Positions 1-6,999 are shown, counted from the stretch's first letter. The stretch: 9,428 nucleotides of DNA from Oscillospiraceae bacterium (GCA_028694405.1 JAQUTM010000080.1:1-9428), one strand, 5' to 3'. The notes: generated by a model not told the origin, from the letters alone. Numbers and translations: made by a program.

Positions 1-1
1 T

Positions 2-715
2 ACTATAGAAGAAATACTTAATTTTGCCGAAACTGCTCGTGCTGAATTAGAAAAAATTGAATTTTCCGGCGAGCGTTTAGAGAAACTGCAAGCACAAGAG
101 AGAAAGACGTATGCGCAGACAAAAGCTTTAGCAGATGAACTGACACAAACTCGTTTGCAAGCATTTGATCGTTTTTCTTCTCAAATACGAGATACACTAA
201 CTTTTTTGAATATGCCTAATATTCAGTTGGTACTGCAACATCAAACGGGAAATTTTACCGCCTATGGACAAGATGTTTTAGAGTTTTATATCTGCACAAA
301 TCTGGGCGAAACGCCAAAGCCTCTTGCCAAAATAGCTTCGGGTGGTGAGCTTGCCCGCATTATGCTTGCCATTAAAAGCGCTCTGGCGGATAAAGACGAG
401 ATTGCTACCTTGATATATGATGAAATTGATACCGGTGTCAGCGGTCTCGCCGCGGGACGTATTGGTGAAAAATTGTTGCAAACCGCAAAAGGCCATCAAA
501 TAATTTGTGTTACGCATACAGCACAAATTGCGGCATATGCAGATAACCACCTTTTAATAAAGAAGGTTATAGAAAACGGCCGTACCTACACTAATATTAC
601 ACCTCTTGATGAGCCACAGCGTGTTGAAGAATTGGCACGCATCATAAGCGGCGATAAAGTAACTGAGTTAAGCTTAGCCAATGCAAAAGAGATGCTTTTT
701 TTATCACGAGGTTGA
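2..715 (+). CDS. recN: DNA repair protein RecN, C-terminal part (5' end outside window)
   Basis: RecN is an SMC-like ATPase that acts in the cytoplasm on DNA double-strand breaks during recombinational repair. The reading frame is open from base 2, so the gene begins upstream; 237 residues are visible of a family usually about 550-570 long. The first ~50 visible residues are charged and helical (rich in E, K, Q, A), as expected for the returning coiled-coil arm. The C-terminal ATPase half follows: an ABC signature ASGGELARIM at visible residues 112-121, a Walker B segment LIYDEIDTG at 137-145 and the switch histidine in VTHTAQIA at 170-177. The Walker A half lies outside the window. The stop codon TGA (713-715) sits inside the -35 box of the next promoter, and no separate terminator is seen, so recN transcripts may run into the tyrS leader and end at its T-box terminator. 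Confidence 0.97.
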   Translation, partial: TIEEILNFAETARAELEKIEFSGERLEKLQAQERKTYAQTKALADELTQTRLQAFDRFSSQIRDTLTFLNMPNIQLVLQHQTGNFTAYGQDVLEFYICTNLGETPKPLAKIASGGELARIMLAIKSALADKDEIATLIYDEIDTGVSGLAAGRIGEKLLQTAKGHQIICVTHTAQIAAYADNHLLIKKVIENGRTYTNITPLDEPQRVEELARIISGDKVTELSLANAKEMLFLSRG

Positions 716-740
716 CAAATTTTTTATATAATGCTATTAT
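712..740 (+). promoter_or_regulatory. Sigma-A-type promoter of the tyrS T-box transcript
   Basis: A perfect -35 box TTGACA (712-717) is followed by a 17-nt spacer and TATTAT (735-740), a near-consensus -10 box. Transcription would start near 747, just ahead of the T-box stem I. The -35 box contains the TGA stop codon of recN, so the coding end and the promoter overlap. Confidence 0.85.
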
Positions 741-746
741 GAACAA

Positions 747-1013
747 AATGCGATGAAGAGAATAAGTAGCAAATATTGTACTGCCGCAGAGAGCCCCTGT
801 TTGCTGAAAAGGGGAGCGTACACATTTGTGAATACATCTTGGAGCAGCAGGCTGAACGAAATTTTTCTACTAAGCTGTGCCGTGTGCGCCCGTTACTGCG
901 CTGCGTGTTGTTAGACACGCTGAGGCCATTAGTCGTGAGATAATGGTAAACCAGAGGTGGTACCGCGTTATTTACGCCCTCTGCTGACTGAAAAGCCGGC
1001 AGAGGGCTTTTCT
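747..1013 (+). promoter_or_regulatory. T-box riboswitch leader, tyrosine specific (UAC specifier)
   Basis: This leader fills most of the 334-nt gap before tyrS. It reads the charging state of tRNA-Tyr and lets transcription continue when the tRNA is uncharged. Stem I pairs CAAAT (770-774) with ATTTG (824-828) and TGTAC (777-781) with GTACA (818-822), and it carries the distal AGAGAGC element at 788-794. The specifier loop contains GAA-TAC-ATC, with the tyrosine codon UAC at 833-835. Two further hairpins are GCGTGT/ACACGC (903-908/915-920) and CCATTA/TAATGG (926-931/941-946). The T-box proper lies at about 951-967; its bulge TGGTACC (958-964) would pair with a tRNA 3' end whose discriminator base is A, as in tRNA-Tyr. 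The antiterminator pairs CAGAGG (952-957) with CCTCTG (978-983) and GCG (965-967) with CGC (975-977), which excludes the terminator. Specifier, discriminator and downstream gene all agree. Confidence 0.95.
976..1013 (+). terminator. T-box intrinsic terminator before tyrS
   Basis: GCCCTCTGC (976-984) pairs perfectly with GCAGAGGGC (999-1007) and is followed by a T-rich run (1008-1013). The 5' arm is shared with the antiterminator, so the two structures are mutually exclusive. Confidence 0.92.
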
Positions 1014-1049
1014 GTTGTTATATTATACTTTTATACAAAGGAGAAAAAG

Positions 1050-2276
1050 ATGGAAAACGTATTTGACCTTTTACAGGCTCGAGGTTTGGTTGCACAATCT
1101 ACTGATATGGAGGCTGTAAGAGAACTGCTGGGAAAAGAAAAAGTAACTTTTTACATTGGATTTGACGCAACTGCGGACAGTTTGCATGTAGGGCATTTTT
1201 TACAGTTGGTGGTTATGAAGCATATGCAGGACGCCGGACACCGTCCTATTGCACTACTGGGCGGCGGCACAACTATGATTGGCGACCCTACAGGAAAAAG
1301 CGATATGCGTAAAATGCTGACGCCGGAACAAATTCAATACAATGCTGATTGCTTTAAACGTCAAATGAGCAAATTTATTGATTTTAGTGACGGAAAAGCT
1401 TTAATGTTAAATAATGCCGACTGGTTGTTAAACTTAAACTATGTAGAATTTCTGCGTGATATTGGCGTACACTTTTCTGTTAACCGTATGCTTACTGCCG
1501 AATGCTTTAAAAGCCGTTTAGAACGTGGCCTAAGCTTTATGGAATTTAACTATATGTTAATGCAGGGTTACGATTTTTACAAATTATACAAAGAATACGG
1601 CTGTAAAATGGAGTTTGGCGGTAATGACCAATGGAGCAACATTTTGGCTGGTGCCGATTTGGTGCGCCGCAAAGAACAACAAGAGGTGCAGGGCCTAACC
1701 TTTACTTTGCTCACTACAAAAGAAGGCAAAAAGATGGGTAAAACCGAAGGCGGCGCAGTTTGGCTGGATCCCAACAAAACTACTCCCTACGAATTTTTCC
1801 AATACTGGCGCAATATTGATGACTGCGATGTTCAAAACTGCATGAAGCTGCTTACCAGCATTGACTTAGATGAAATTGCTGCCATAGATATGACAAATGG
1901 ACCTGCCATCAATGCAGCAAAAGAAAAATTGGCTTTTGAGCTTACTAAGCTGGTTCACAGTGAAGCTGAAGCACAAAAAGCGCTAGACACTGCCCGAAGC
2001 TTATTTAGCGGTGAGGCAAGTCACGAGGATATGCCTACTACCGTTTTACCGGCAGATATGCTTTCAGACGAAAAAGTAAGCCTTTTGGATACGTTGGTTT
2101 TTGCAAAACTTTGTCCCTCCAAAGGCGAAGCGCGTCGTTTGGTTTTGCAGGGCGGTATTGCCCTTAACGGCGAAAAAGTGGTAGACCCTATGGCAACTAT
2201 AGAAAAAGAGCAACTACTGCAAAGTATAGTGATTAAAAAAGGTAAAAAAGTATATCATAAAATTATACTAGCCTAA
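1050..2276 (+). CDS. tyrS: Tyrosyl-tRNA synthetase
   Basis: Charges tRNA-Tyr with tyrosine using ATP in the cytoplasm. The ATG at 1050 is chosen because AAAGGAG (1037-1043) lies 6 nt upstream; an in-frame GTG at 957 extends the frame but falls inside the T-box element and is not a credible start. The product is 408 aa, normal for bacterial TyrS. The class I Rossmann catalytic domain shows YIGFDATADSLHVGH (HIGH motif HVGH at residues 46-49), the GGGTTMIGDPTGK loop at about 71-83, the tyrosine-binding region around YMLMQGYDF (168-176), GGNDQWSN (190-197) and the KMSKS-type loop KMGKT (228-232). The C-terminal ~65 residues form an S4-like RNA-binding domain (SKGEARRLVLQGGIALNGE). The gene is single, controlled by the tyrosine T-box upstream and closed by its own terminator. 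Confidence 0.98.
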   Translation: MENVFDLLQARGLVAQSTDMEAVRELLGKEKVTFYIGFDATADSLHVGHFLQLVVMKHMQDAGHRPIALLGGGTTMIGDPTGKSDMRKMLTPEQIQYNADCFKRQMSKFIDFSDGKALMLNNADWLLNLNYVEFLRDIGVHFSVNRMLTAECFKSRLERGLSFMEFNYMLMQGYDFYKLYKEYGCKMEFGGNDQWSNILAGADLVRRKEQQEVQGLTFTLLTTKEGKKMGKTEGGAVWLDPNKTTPYEFFQYWRNIDDCDVQNCMKLLTSIDLDEIAAIDMTNGPAINAAKEKLAFELTKLVHSEAEAQKALDTARSLFSGEASHEDMPTTVLPADMLSDEKVSLLDTLVFAKLCPSKGEARRLVLQGGIALNGEKVVDPMATIEKEQLLQSIVIKKGKKVYHKIILA

Positions 2277-2290
2277 TTTTTTAAAGCCAA

Positions 2291-2331
2291 AAAGCCAACA
2301 TTGCTATTTTAATGCTTTGTTGGCTTTTTTT
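2291..2331 (+). terminator. Intrinsic terminator of tyrS
   Basis: GCCAACA (2294-2300) pairs with TGTTGGC (2318-2324), extended by flanking A/T pairs, and is followed by seven T. It begins 14 nt after the tyrS stop codon. Confidence 0.9.
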
Positions 2332-2425
2332 AGTTATGCTTGTTTTAAATTTGTGTAAATACAATTTTTATAGTTCTATCTCTTTTGTTTTTGTATAACA
2401 TATAAAAGAGAGGGGGAGAGGTGCT

Positions 2426-3472
2426 ATGGATTTTTCATTTACATCTTTTTTAAACTTGCTCCTACACAATCGCACATTTTTTATAATATCAGCCCTAACT
2501 TTGGTGGTTATATTTATAAATGGCTGGACAGATGCGCCTAATGCCATTATTACTTGCGTAACCGGAAAATGTCTTTCACTAAAGCAGTCGGTATGTATGG
2601 CCGCTATCTTTAATTTTCTTGGAACCTTATGTATTACAAGTGTCAACTGCTCGGTAACGGGAACAATTTTAAATTTAGCAAATTTTGACGCTGACCAAAA
2701 TCAAGCGTTACCTGCACTTTGTGCTGCGCTGGCAGCTATTGTTATTTGGGCTGTACTAGCATGGTTTTTTGGTATTCCAACTAGTGAAAGCCACGCTTTA
2801 ATTGCAGCCTTGACAGGGGCCGCTATTGCGTTACAGCGCAGCGTGTCTGCTGCCGGAGTAAATGCATGGGCAAAAGTGTTTGCAGGGCTTGCACTTGCAC
2901 TTTTGGGCAGCACTGTATTAGGATTTTTGTTAACTTACATAAGCACACTTTTTGCGCGTAAACATGATATAACCGCAATTTGTAAAAAAGGGCAAATTGT
3001 TGCTTCTGCATGTGCTGCATTTGCACACGGTGCGCAGGACGGACAAAAGTTTATTGCTATTTTTATACTTGGCTCTACGCTTACCGGGTTTTTCCCTAGC
3101 TCTAATTTAACACACAATATTCCTCTGTGGCTTATTATTCTATGTTGTACCTTTATCTCTTTGGGAACCTTATGCGGGGGTGCACGCATTATAAAAAAAG
3201 TAGGCACACAAATGGTTCAGCTAACTGCTATTGAAGGCTTTGTTACAGATATTGCCTCTGTGCTTTGTCTACTTTTGGCAACGTTAACAGGATTACCTGT
3301 AAGTACGACTCACACCAAAAGCAGTGCAATGGTAGGAGCTGCACTTTGCAATAGACAAGCGCCTATATCGTGGCCTATTGTAAGCGAGCTAGTGTTAACG
3401 TGGCTATGCACTTTTCCGGCCTGTGGCTTTTTAGGATTTTTACTTTCAGATTTTTTCTTGAAACTTATATAA
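2426..3472 (+). CDS. pit: PiT-family inorganic phosphate permease
   Basis: Integral membrane transporter of the PiT (PHO-4) family, expected to import inorganic phosphate coupled to a cation gradient. The 348-aa product is almost wholly hydrophobic and compatible with about ten membrane segments. The duplicated family signatures are visible: NGWTDAPNA at residues 32-40 with GIPTSESHALI at 116-126, then FAHGAQDGQK at 199-208 with GLPVSTTHTKSSAMVGAAL at 289-307. The start ATG has a purine-rich GAGAGG-type ribosome binding site just upstream (about 2416-2421). No PhoU-like (DUF47) partner gene adjoins it, although PiT genes are often paired with one, and I found no convincing promoter in 2332-2425. 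It has 15 cysteines, many for such a protein. The ion specificity cannot be read from sequence; phosphate is the family norm. Confidence 0.93.
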   Translation: MDFSFTSFLNLLLHNRTFFIISALTLVVIFINGWTDAPNAIITCVTGKCLSLKQSVCMAAIFNFLGTLCITSVNCSVTGTILNLANFDADQNQALPALCAALAAIVIWAVLAWFFGIPTSESHALIAALTGAAIALQRSVSAAGVNAWAKVFAGLALALLGSTVLGFLLTYISTLFARKHDITAICKKGQIVASACAAFAHGAQDGQKFIAIFILGSTLTGFFPSSNLTHNIPLWLIILCCTFISLGTLCGGARIIKKVGTQMVQLTAIEGFVTDIASVLCLLLATLTGLPVSTTHTKSSAMVGAALCNRQAPISWPIVSELVLTWLCTFPACGFLGFLLSDFFLKLI

Positions 3473-3473
3473 A

Positions 3474-3509
3474 AAAACAAGCCTGTATTTGTCCACACAG
3501 GCTTGTTTT
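3474..3509. terminator. Bidirectional intrinsic terminator between pit and the lysine operon
   Basis: AAAACAAGCCTGT (3474-3486) pairs perfectly with ACAGGCTTGTTTT (3497-3509), a 13-bp stem with a 10-nt loop. T tracts flank it on both strands, so it can end pit on the + strand and the asd-to-ACT operon on the - strand. Confidence 0.93.
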
Positions 3510-3524
3510 ACTGTTATCTCATCA

Positions 3525-3989
3525 TTACACCTTAAAAGTATCCATTAACGCCGCTAGGCCTTCATCTGCACACTCACTCCGTATTAAAAGTGAAATATCA
3601 TAATCTGACGTTGTAATAAGAGCAATGTCAATGTCTTTTTCTGCTAATGCCGCTACGGCTTTTGCGCCTACACCACAGGTAGTAACCATTTCCTCACCAA
3701 ACAGATTTATTTTTGTATATCCGCTGCTAATCATAGGAGGAATATTGCCTTTTTGTTTTTTCATTCCGGAAATTGTCTTCATAACTGTGTCAAAGTGATT
3801 ATAAGCAGCCGTAAAGCTAAAACTGGTTGTAGTTGCATGTGGGGCCGCTTGGGAAATCATATCCACTACAACACCATCTTCTGCAAAACGCTTAAAAATA
3901 TCTGCCATTACACTGGATTTACAGCTCACTTCGGTAAATGCGATTAACATAATATCTTCTTCGATTGTGATTTTAGATACTCCGTACAT
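3525..3989 (-). CDS. Stand-alone tandem ACT-domain protein, resembling the aspartokinase regulatory region
   Basis: A 154-aa soluble protein made of two ACT domains, roughly residues 12-75 and 91-154. The arrangement and wording match the C-terminal regulatory half of aspartokinase (the beta-subunit region): IFKRFAEDGVVVDMISQ (31-47) in the first domain, and YTKINLFGEE (91-100), CGVGAKAVAALAEKDIDIALITTSDYDISLLI (105-136) in the second, comparable to the family's STSEIKIS segment. The kinase domain is absent, and the upstream sequence belongs to another gene. The effector-loop position of the first domain reads TEVSCKSS (19-26), without the usual D-x-P-G glycine, while the second keeps a glycine at 106. 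The start is well supported by GGAGG (3998-4002) 8 nt upstream, inside the end of the preceding gene, with a 3-nt gap between genes. As the last gene of a lysine/DAP operon it may sense lysine or threonine and act on a partner, possibly aspartokinase; this is inference. Confidence 0.85.
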   Translation of the reverse strand: MYGVSKITIEEDIMLIAFTEVSCKSSVMADIFKRFAEDGVVVDMISQAAPHATTTSFSFTAAYNHFDTVMKTISGMKKQKGNIPPMISSGYTKINLFGEEMVTTCGVGAKAVAALAEKDIDIALITTSDYDISLLIRSECADEGLAALMDTFKV

Positions 3990-3992
3990 AAT

Positions 3993-5201
3993 TTATTCCT
4001 CCAAACATAAAAAATCTTCACTAATATATTCCTTTAAAACGTCGGCAATATAATCTTTAGAAAACCCTGCAAAACGCCCGTGTACACCGTGTGACGCAGC
4101 AAGCTCCGGGGTATAATCACTGTACCAATAAGCTTGCACATCACTGTAATTATATCCATAATGGGTTACCACAGGTATTGCTTTTGCGTTTTCTATAGTT
4201 ATACTGTTTTCGTTTGGATATTTTACAATTTCAAACGTTAAAGCGTATCCAAATAATTGGTCTGGTTGACTTTGCGCCGATACAAAGTTTCCCATGGAAT
4301 AGGCACACAGCGCACGGTTTCCGTTTTCTACCGTAACCCACTCAATTTCCTGTACAACATGGGGGTGAGTGCCCAATATTACATCTGCACCCCACTGTGT
4401 CATTTTCAAAGCTAAATCTCTTTGATAATCGCTTACATTGTGGCTATCCTCATTGCCCCAATGGACCGAAACCACCACAACATCTGCCATACTTTGCGCC
4501 ACGGTAATTTGTTGCTCTATTATGTCTTGCTGGTCGGTATAAATAATGTGCGCGGAAGCATTAGCCGGTGTAATGATACCATTGGTATGTTGCGTGTAGG
4601 CAAGATATGCAAAAGTTATCCCATTTACGGTTTGCAGAGAAATGTTTTCGTAACCGGTTTCTTCGCTATATAAGCCAAATGTAACAACATCTGTGGGCAT
4701 TTCACTCCAGTAACGCTGTGTAGCAGAAATACCGGCGGAACCCATGTCATAAATGTGATTGTTGCTGGTGCCAAAAACTCGAAAGCCTGCATCGTAAGCA
4801 GCTTGTCCACACTCTCCGGGCGTAGAAAAGCAGGGGTATGTAGAAGCCGGCAATTCATTGTTTACCAACGTTTCCTGATTGATAAAATTCACATCGTAAT
4901 TTTGTAGTTTGTAGGCAATTTTTTCATAGAGATATGTAAAATCATACGCTGCCTCTCCTGTAGCACGGCGCTGCGCCTGTAAATAAAGCGAACCATGAAT
5001 TAAATTATCCCCAACCGCTAAAAAAGTTACTTTTGCAGGTTCCGGTTGGGGCTCTGCAACAGGCAGGGGAGTGGAGGAAACCACCTCTACCGGTTCTACT
5101 GTCTCAACCGATGGCACCGCACCCTGACAACCACTTAAAGCTGCAGTAAGTATAAGCGCGCTTATTATCGGCAAAAAAAGCTTTAATGCACTTTTTTTCA
5201 T
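3993..5201 (-). CDS. CapA-family (PGA_cap) metallophosphoesterase-like lipoprotein
   Basis: A 402-aa exported protein. Its N-terminus has a lysine start, a hydrophobic segment and the lipobox LSGC with lipidation at Cys25, followed by a Pro/Glu/Val-rich linker (about 27-56), so it should be anchored on the outer face of the membrane. The rest is a PGA_cap (CapA-like) domain of the calcineurin-like fold, with metal-site motifs VGDNLIH (63-69), NQET (108-111), SNNHIYD (146-152), HWGNE (247-251), GTHPHVVQ (277-284) and SMGNF (302-306). CapA proteins are linked to poly-gamma-glutamate synthesis in some bacilli, but many relatives lie outside such operons and their reaction is uncertain. The ATG overlaps the dapB stop codon by 4 nt (ATGA, 5198-5201), and the nearest RBS-like AAGGA is 12 nt upstream, suggesting translational coupling to dapB. 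No capB, capC or pgs genes are in the window. Confidence 0.9.
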   Translation of the reverse strand: MKKSALKLFLPIISALILTAALSGCQGAVPSVETVEPVEVVSSTPLPVAEPQPEPAKVTFLAVGDNLIHGSLYLQAQRRATGEAAYDFTYLYEKIAYKLQNYDVNFINQETLVNNELPASTYPCFSTPGECGQAAYDAGFRVFGTSNNHIYDMGSAGISATQRYWSEMPTDVVTFGLYSEETGYENISLQTVNGITFAYLAYTQHTNGIITPANASAHIIYTDQQDIIEQQITVAQSMADVVVVSVHWGNEDSHNVSDYQRDLALKMTQWGADVILGTHPHVVQEIEWVTVENGNRALCAYSMGNFVSAQSQPDQLFGYALTFEIVKYPNENSITIENAKAIPVVTHYGYNYSDVQAYWYSDYTPELAASHGVHGRFAGFSKDYIADVLKEYISEDFLCLEE

Positions 5202-5953
5202 AACGCAATCAAATCCTTCATACTGTAAAATTTAGGAGTCTTTCTGCTGATAAATATAGCAGCATTGATAGCGCCATTGGCAAAAACATCTCGACTTGCA
5301 GCACTATGGCTTAAAGTTATCACTTCGTCCGGACCGCAAAACAGCACTTCGTGCTCTCCCACAATCGTTCCGCCTCTTACAGCATGAATACCCAATTCTT
5401 TTTTATCTCGCTTTTGTCTTACTGCGTGTCGGTCATATACATATTCATACTTGCCATTGGCAGCTTGGTTTATTTCGTCCGCTATCATTAAAGCCGTTCC
5501 GCTGGGCGCGTCCAGCTTACGGTTGTGATGCTTTTCTACAATTTCTATGTCGAAGCTATCACCTAGAATATTATTAGCAGCTTTACAAAGTTCAATTAAC
5601 AAATTTACGCCCAATGACATATTTGCGCTGGAAAACACAGGTACTTTCAAAGCCAATTTATGCATTTTATCTTGGATACTGTCATCTAATCCCGTTGTGC
5701 AAATAACAATAGGTACCAAATTTTTTTCGCAATATGCAATAGCTGCACTTGTAGCGGCAGGTGTAGAAAAGTCAATTATTACGTCAGGTTTTTCCAAAAT
5801 GTCATCAAATGTGCGATATACCGGTACTCCGTTAAGGCTGGTAGCACGGGTATCTACCCCCGCAAACACAGTACAATCTACACGGGCATCAATAAGAGCA
5901 ACCAAAGTTTGTCCCATTTTACCCATAATTCCACTAATCAGTATCTTTATCAT
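5198..5953 (-). CDS. dapB: 4-hydroxy-tetrahydrodipicolinate reductase
   Basis: Reduces the DapA product to tetrahydrodipicolinate with NAD(P)H, the second committed step toward diaminopimelate and lysine. The 251-aa product has an N-terminal dinucleotide-binding fold with GIMGKMG at residues 8-14, IDFSTPAA at 60-67, CTTG at 85-88 and SSANMSLGVN at 108-117. The catalytic segment is VEKHHNRKLDAPSGTA (139-154), with the His pair at 142-143 and Lys146, followed by RGGTIVGEHEV (193-203). An in-frame ATG four codons earlier (5965) exists, but AAGG abuts it directly; the ATG at 5953 has AAGGA 11 nt upstream and begins MIKILISG like the family, so 5953 is preferred. The gene is separated from dapA by 127 nt holding a hairpin and a possible promoter, and it overlaps the next gene by 4 nt. 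Confidence 0.96.
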   Translation of the reverse strand: MIKILISGIMGKMGQTLVALIDARVDCTVFAGVDTRATSLNGVPVYRTFDDILEKPDVIIDFSTPAATSAAIAYCEKNLVPIVICTTGLDDSIQDKMHKLALKVPVFSSANMSLGVNLLIELCKAANNILGDSFDIEIVEKHHNRKLDAPSGTALMIADEINQAANGKYEYVYDRHAVRQKRDKKELGIHAVRGGTIVGEHEVLFCGPDEVITLSHSAASRDVFANGAINAAIFISRKTPKFYSMKDLIAL

Positions 5954-6007
5954 ATAGTCGTCCATCCTTATTGTTGATTGCTCTTGAGAAGTAATTTTAT
6001 TATTATA

Positions 6008-6016
6008 ATTATAGCA
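6008..6016 (-). promoter_or_regulatory. Possible extended -10 promoter for dapB
   Basis: On the minus strand the sequence reads TGCTATAAT, a perfect extended -10 element (TATAAT at 6008-6013, TG at 6015-6016), about 55 nt before the dapB start. The -35 region at the normal distance (TATCAA) is weak. It lies just downstream of the hairpin that ends dapA, where a promoter would be useful, but the region is AT-rich and chance matches are possible. Confidence 0.5.
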
Positions 6017-6070
6017 TAAAAAGCAAAAGTTTGATATAAATATCCTGTGATTTATCGCGTATAATACAGC

Positions 6071-6099
6071 AAAAGCTGGCCTATAGCAGGCCAGCTTTT
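6071..6099 (-). terminator. Hairpin overlapping the dapA stop codon, likely partial terminator
   Basis: AAAAGCTGGCC (6071-6081) pairs perfectly with GGCCAGCTTTT (6089-6099), 11 bp with a 7-nt loop. In the minus-strand transcript the upstream arm is formed by the last dapA codons and the stop codon TAG (6081-6083) lies in the loop and stem. Only four U follow directly, then GCUGUAUU, so termination may be incomplete. It would uncouple dapB and later genes from asd-dapA or protect the upstream mRNA end. Confidence 0.65.
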
Positions 6100-6968
6100 T
6101 CCATTTCTGCTTTTAATAATGCCTTGTTGCCGTCGCTCATGTTGCAAAGTGGCAATCTACATTCACCTGCAGCATATCCCATTAAATTCATTGCTTCCTT
6201 AACAGGAATTGGGTTAACATCACAAAACAGTGCATCAATCAGATTTAACAGTTTTAGCTGCAAAGCACAGCTCTCTGCTGTTTTCCCCTCTAAATACAGC
6301 TGACAAATATTGTGTGTCTCTTTGGGCATCACATTGGAAAGTACGCTAATAACACCGCTGCCGCCCAAAGACATGATAGGTACAATTTGGTCATCATTAC
6401 CGGAGTAAATTGCTATTTGGTCACCTACTAATTGTGCCACCTTTGCAATATGGCTGATATTGCCGCTTGCTTCTTTTGTGGCTACAATCATAGGATGCTT
6501 TGCTAATTCTACATAGGTAGAGGGGGCAATATTTACGCCTGTGCGAGAGGGCACATTGTACAAAACAATGGGTAAATCTACATCATCTGCCACAGTTAAA
6601 AAATGCTTTATCAAACCGGCTTGAGATGTTTTATTGTAATAAGGTGTCACCTGGAGTAAAGCATCTACACCCAGCCGTTTTGCCTCATTGGAAAGGGCAA
6701 CACAGTGACGTGTATCATTACTGCCGGTACCGGCAATAACCGGCACACGGCCGTTTGTGATTTTTACAGCATGCTCTACCGTACGCAGATGCTCAATATC
6801 ATCTAAAGCAGAGGCTTCACCGGTAGTGCCGCAAATTACGATTGCATCTGTGCTGTTAGCAATTTGAAACTCTAACAGCTCTGTCAGCACATCATAATTT
6901 ACCGATCCGTCGGCACACATTGGGGTAATAATAGCTACACCTGCGCCAGTGAAAATTTTCTTTTTCAT
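6081..6968 (-). CDS. dapA: 4-hydroxy-tetrahydrodipicolinate synthase
   Basis: Condenses aspartate semialdehyde with pyruvate, the branch step into diaminopimelate and lysine synthesis. The 295-aa product is a full-length TIM-barrel aldolase of the DapA family. Visible signatures are TGAGVAIITP near the start, ICGTTGEA with the Thr pair at 48-49, QVTPYYNK (Tyr110-Tyr111), VLYNVPSRTG with catalytic Tyr137 and substrate-binding Arg142, and VATKEASGN with the Schiff-base Lys165. The ATG is preceded by AAGGGGAG 5 nt upstream, a strong ribosome binding site. The gene follows asd by 31 nt and shares the lysine riboswitch upstream of asd. Its stop codon is embedded in a hairpin. NanA-like or KDG-aldolase relatives share the fold, but the residues and operon support DapA. 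Confidence 0.97.
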   Translation of the reverse strand: MKKKIFTGAGVAIITPMCADGSVNYDVLTELLEFQIANSTDAIVICGTTGEASALDDIEHLRTVEHAVKITNGRVPVIAGTGSNDTRHCVALSNEAKRLGVDALLQVTPYYNKTSQAGLIKHFLTVADDVDLPIVLYNVPSRTGVNIAPSTYVELAKHPMIVATKEASGNISHIAKVAQLVGDQIAIYSGNDDQIVPIMSLGGSGVISVLSNVMPKETHNICQLYLEGKTAESCALQLKLLNLIDALFCDVNPIPVKEAMNLMGYAAGECRLPLCNMSDGNKALLKAEMEKAGLL

Positions 6969-6999
6969 AATAGCTCCCCTTTATAAAAATAGGTTGAGG

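Noticed and set aside
724..918. Small minus-strand ORF inside the tyrS leader
   Set aside because: The region is fully explained by the T-box structure on the + strand.
957..1049. N-terminal extension of tyrS from a GTG at 957
   Set aside because: It lies within the T-box and terminator, has no ribosome binding site, and TyrS proteins begin near the ATG at 1050, which has AAAGGAG upstream.
2332..2425. Promoter for the pit gene
   Set aside because: Several AT-rich -10-like hexamers occur but none has a matching -35 box at 16-18 nt; I could not choose one.
2368..3207. Minus-strand open frames opposite pit, and similar frames opposite recN, tyrS, asd and queA
   Set aside because: They are shadows of conserved genes on the other strand, with no ribosome binding sites or recognisable domains.
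5954..5965. dapB start at the ATG at 5965 (extra residues MDDY)
   Set aside because: The AAGG motif abuts this ATG with no spacing; the ATG at 5953 has acceptable spacing and matches the family N-terminus.
6031..6065. Plus-strand promoter TTGATA ... TATAAT antisense to dapA-dapB
   Set aside because: The spacer is 23 nt, too long for a sigma-A promoter, and it points into the 3' end of dapA on the opposite strand.
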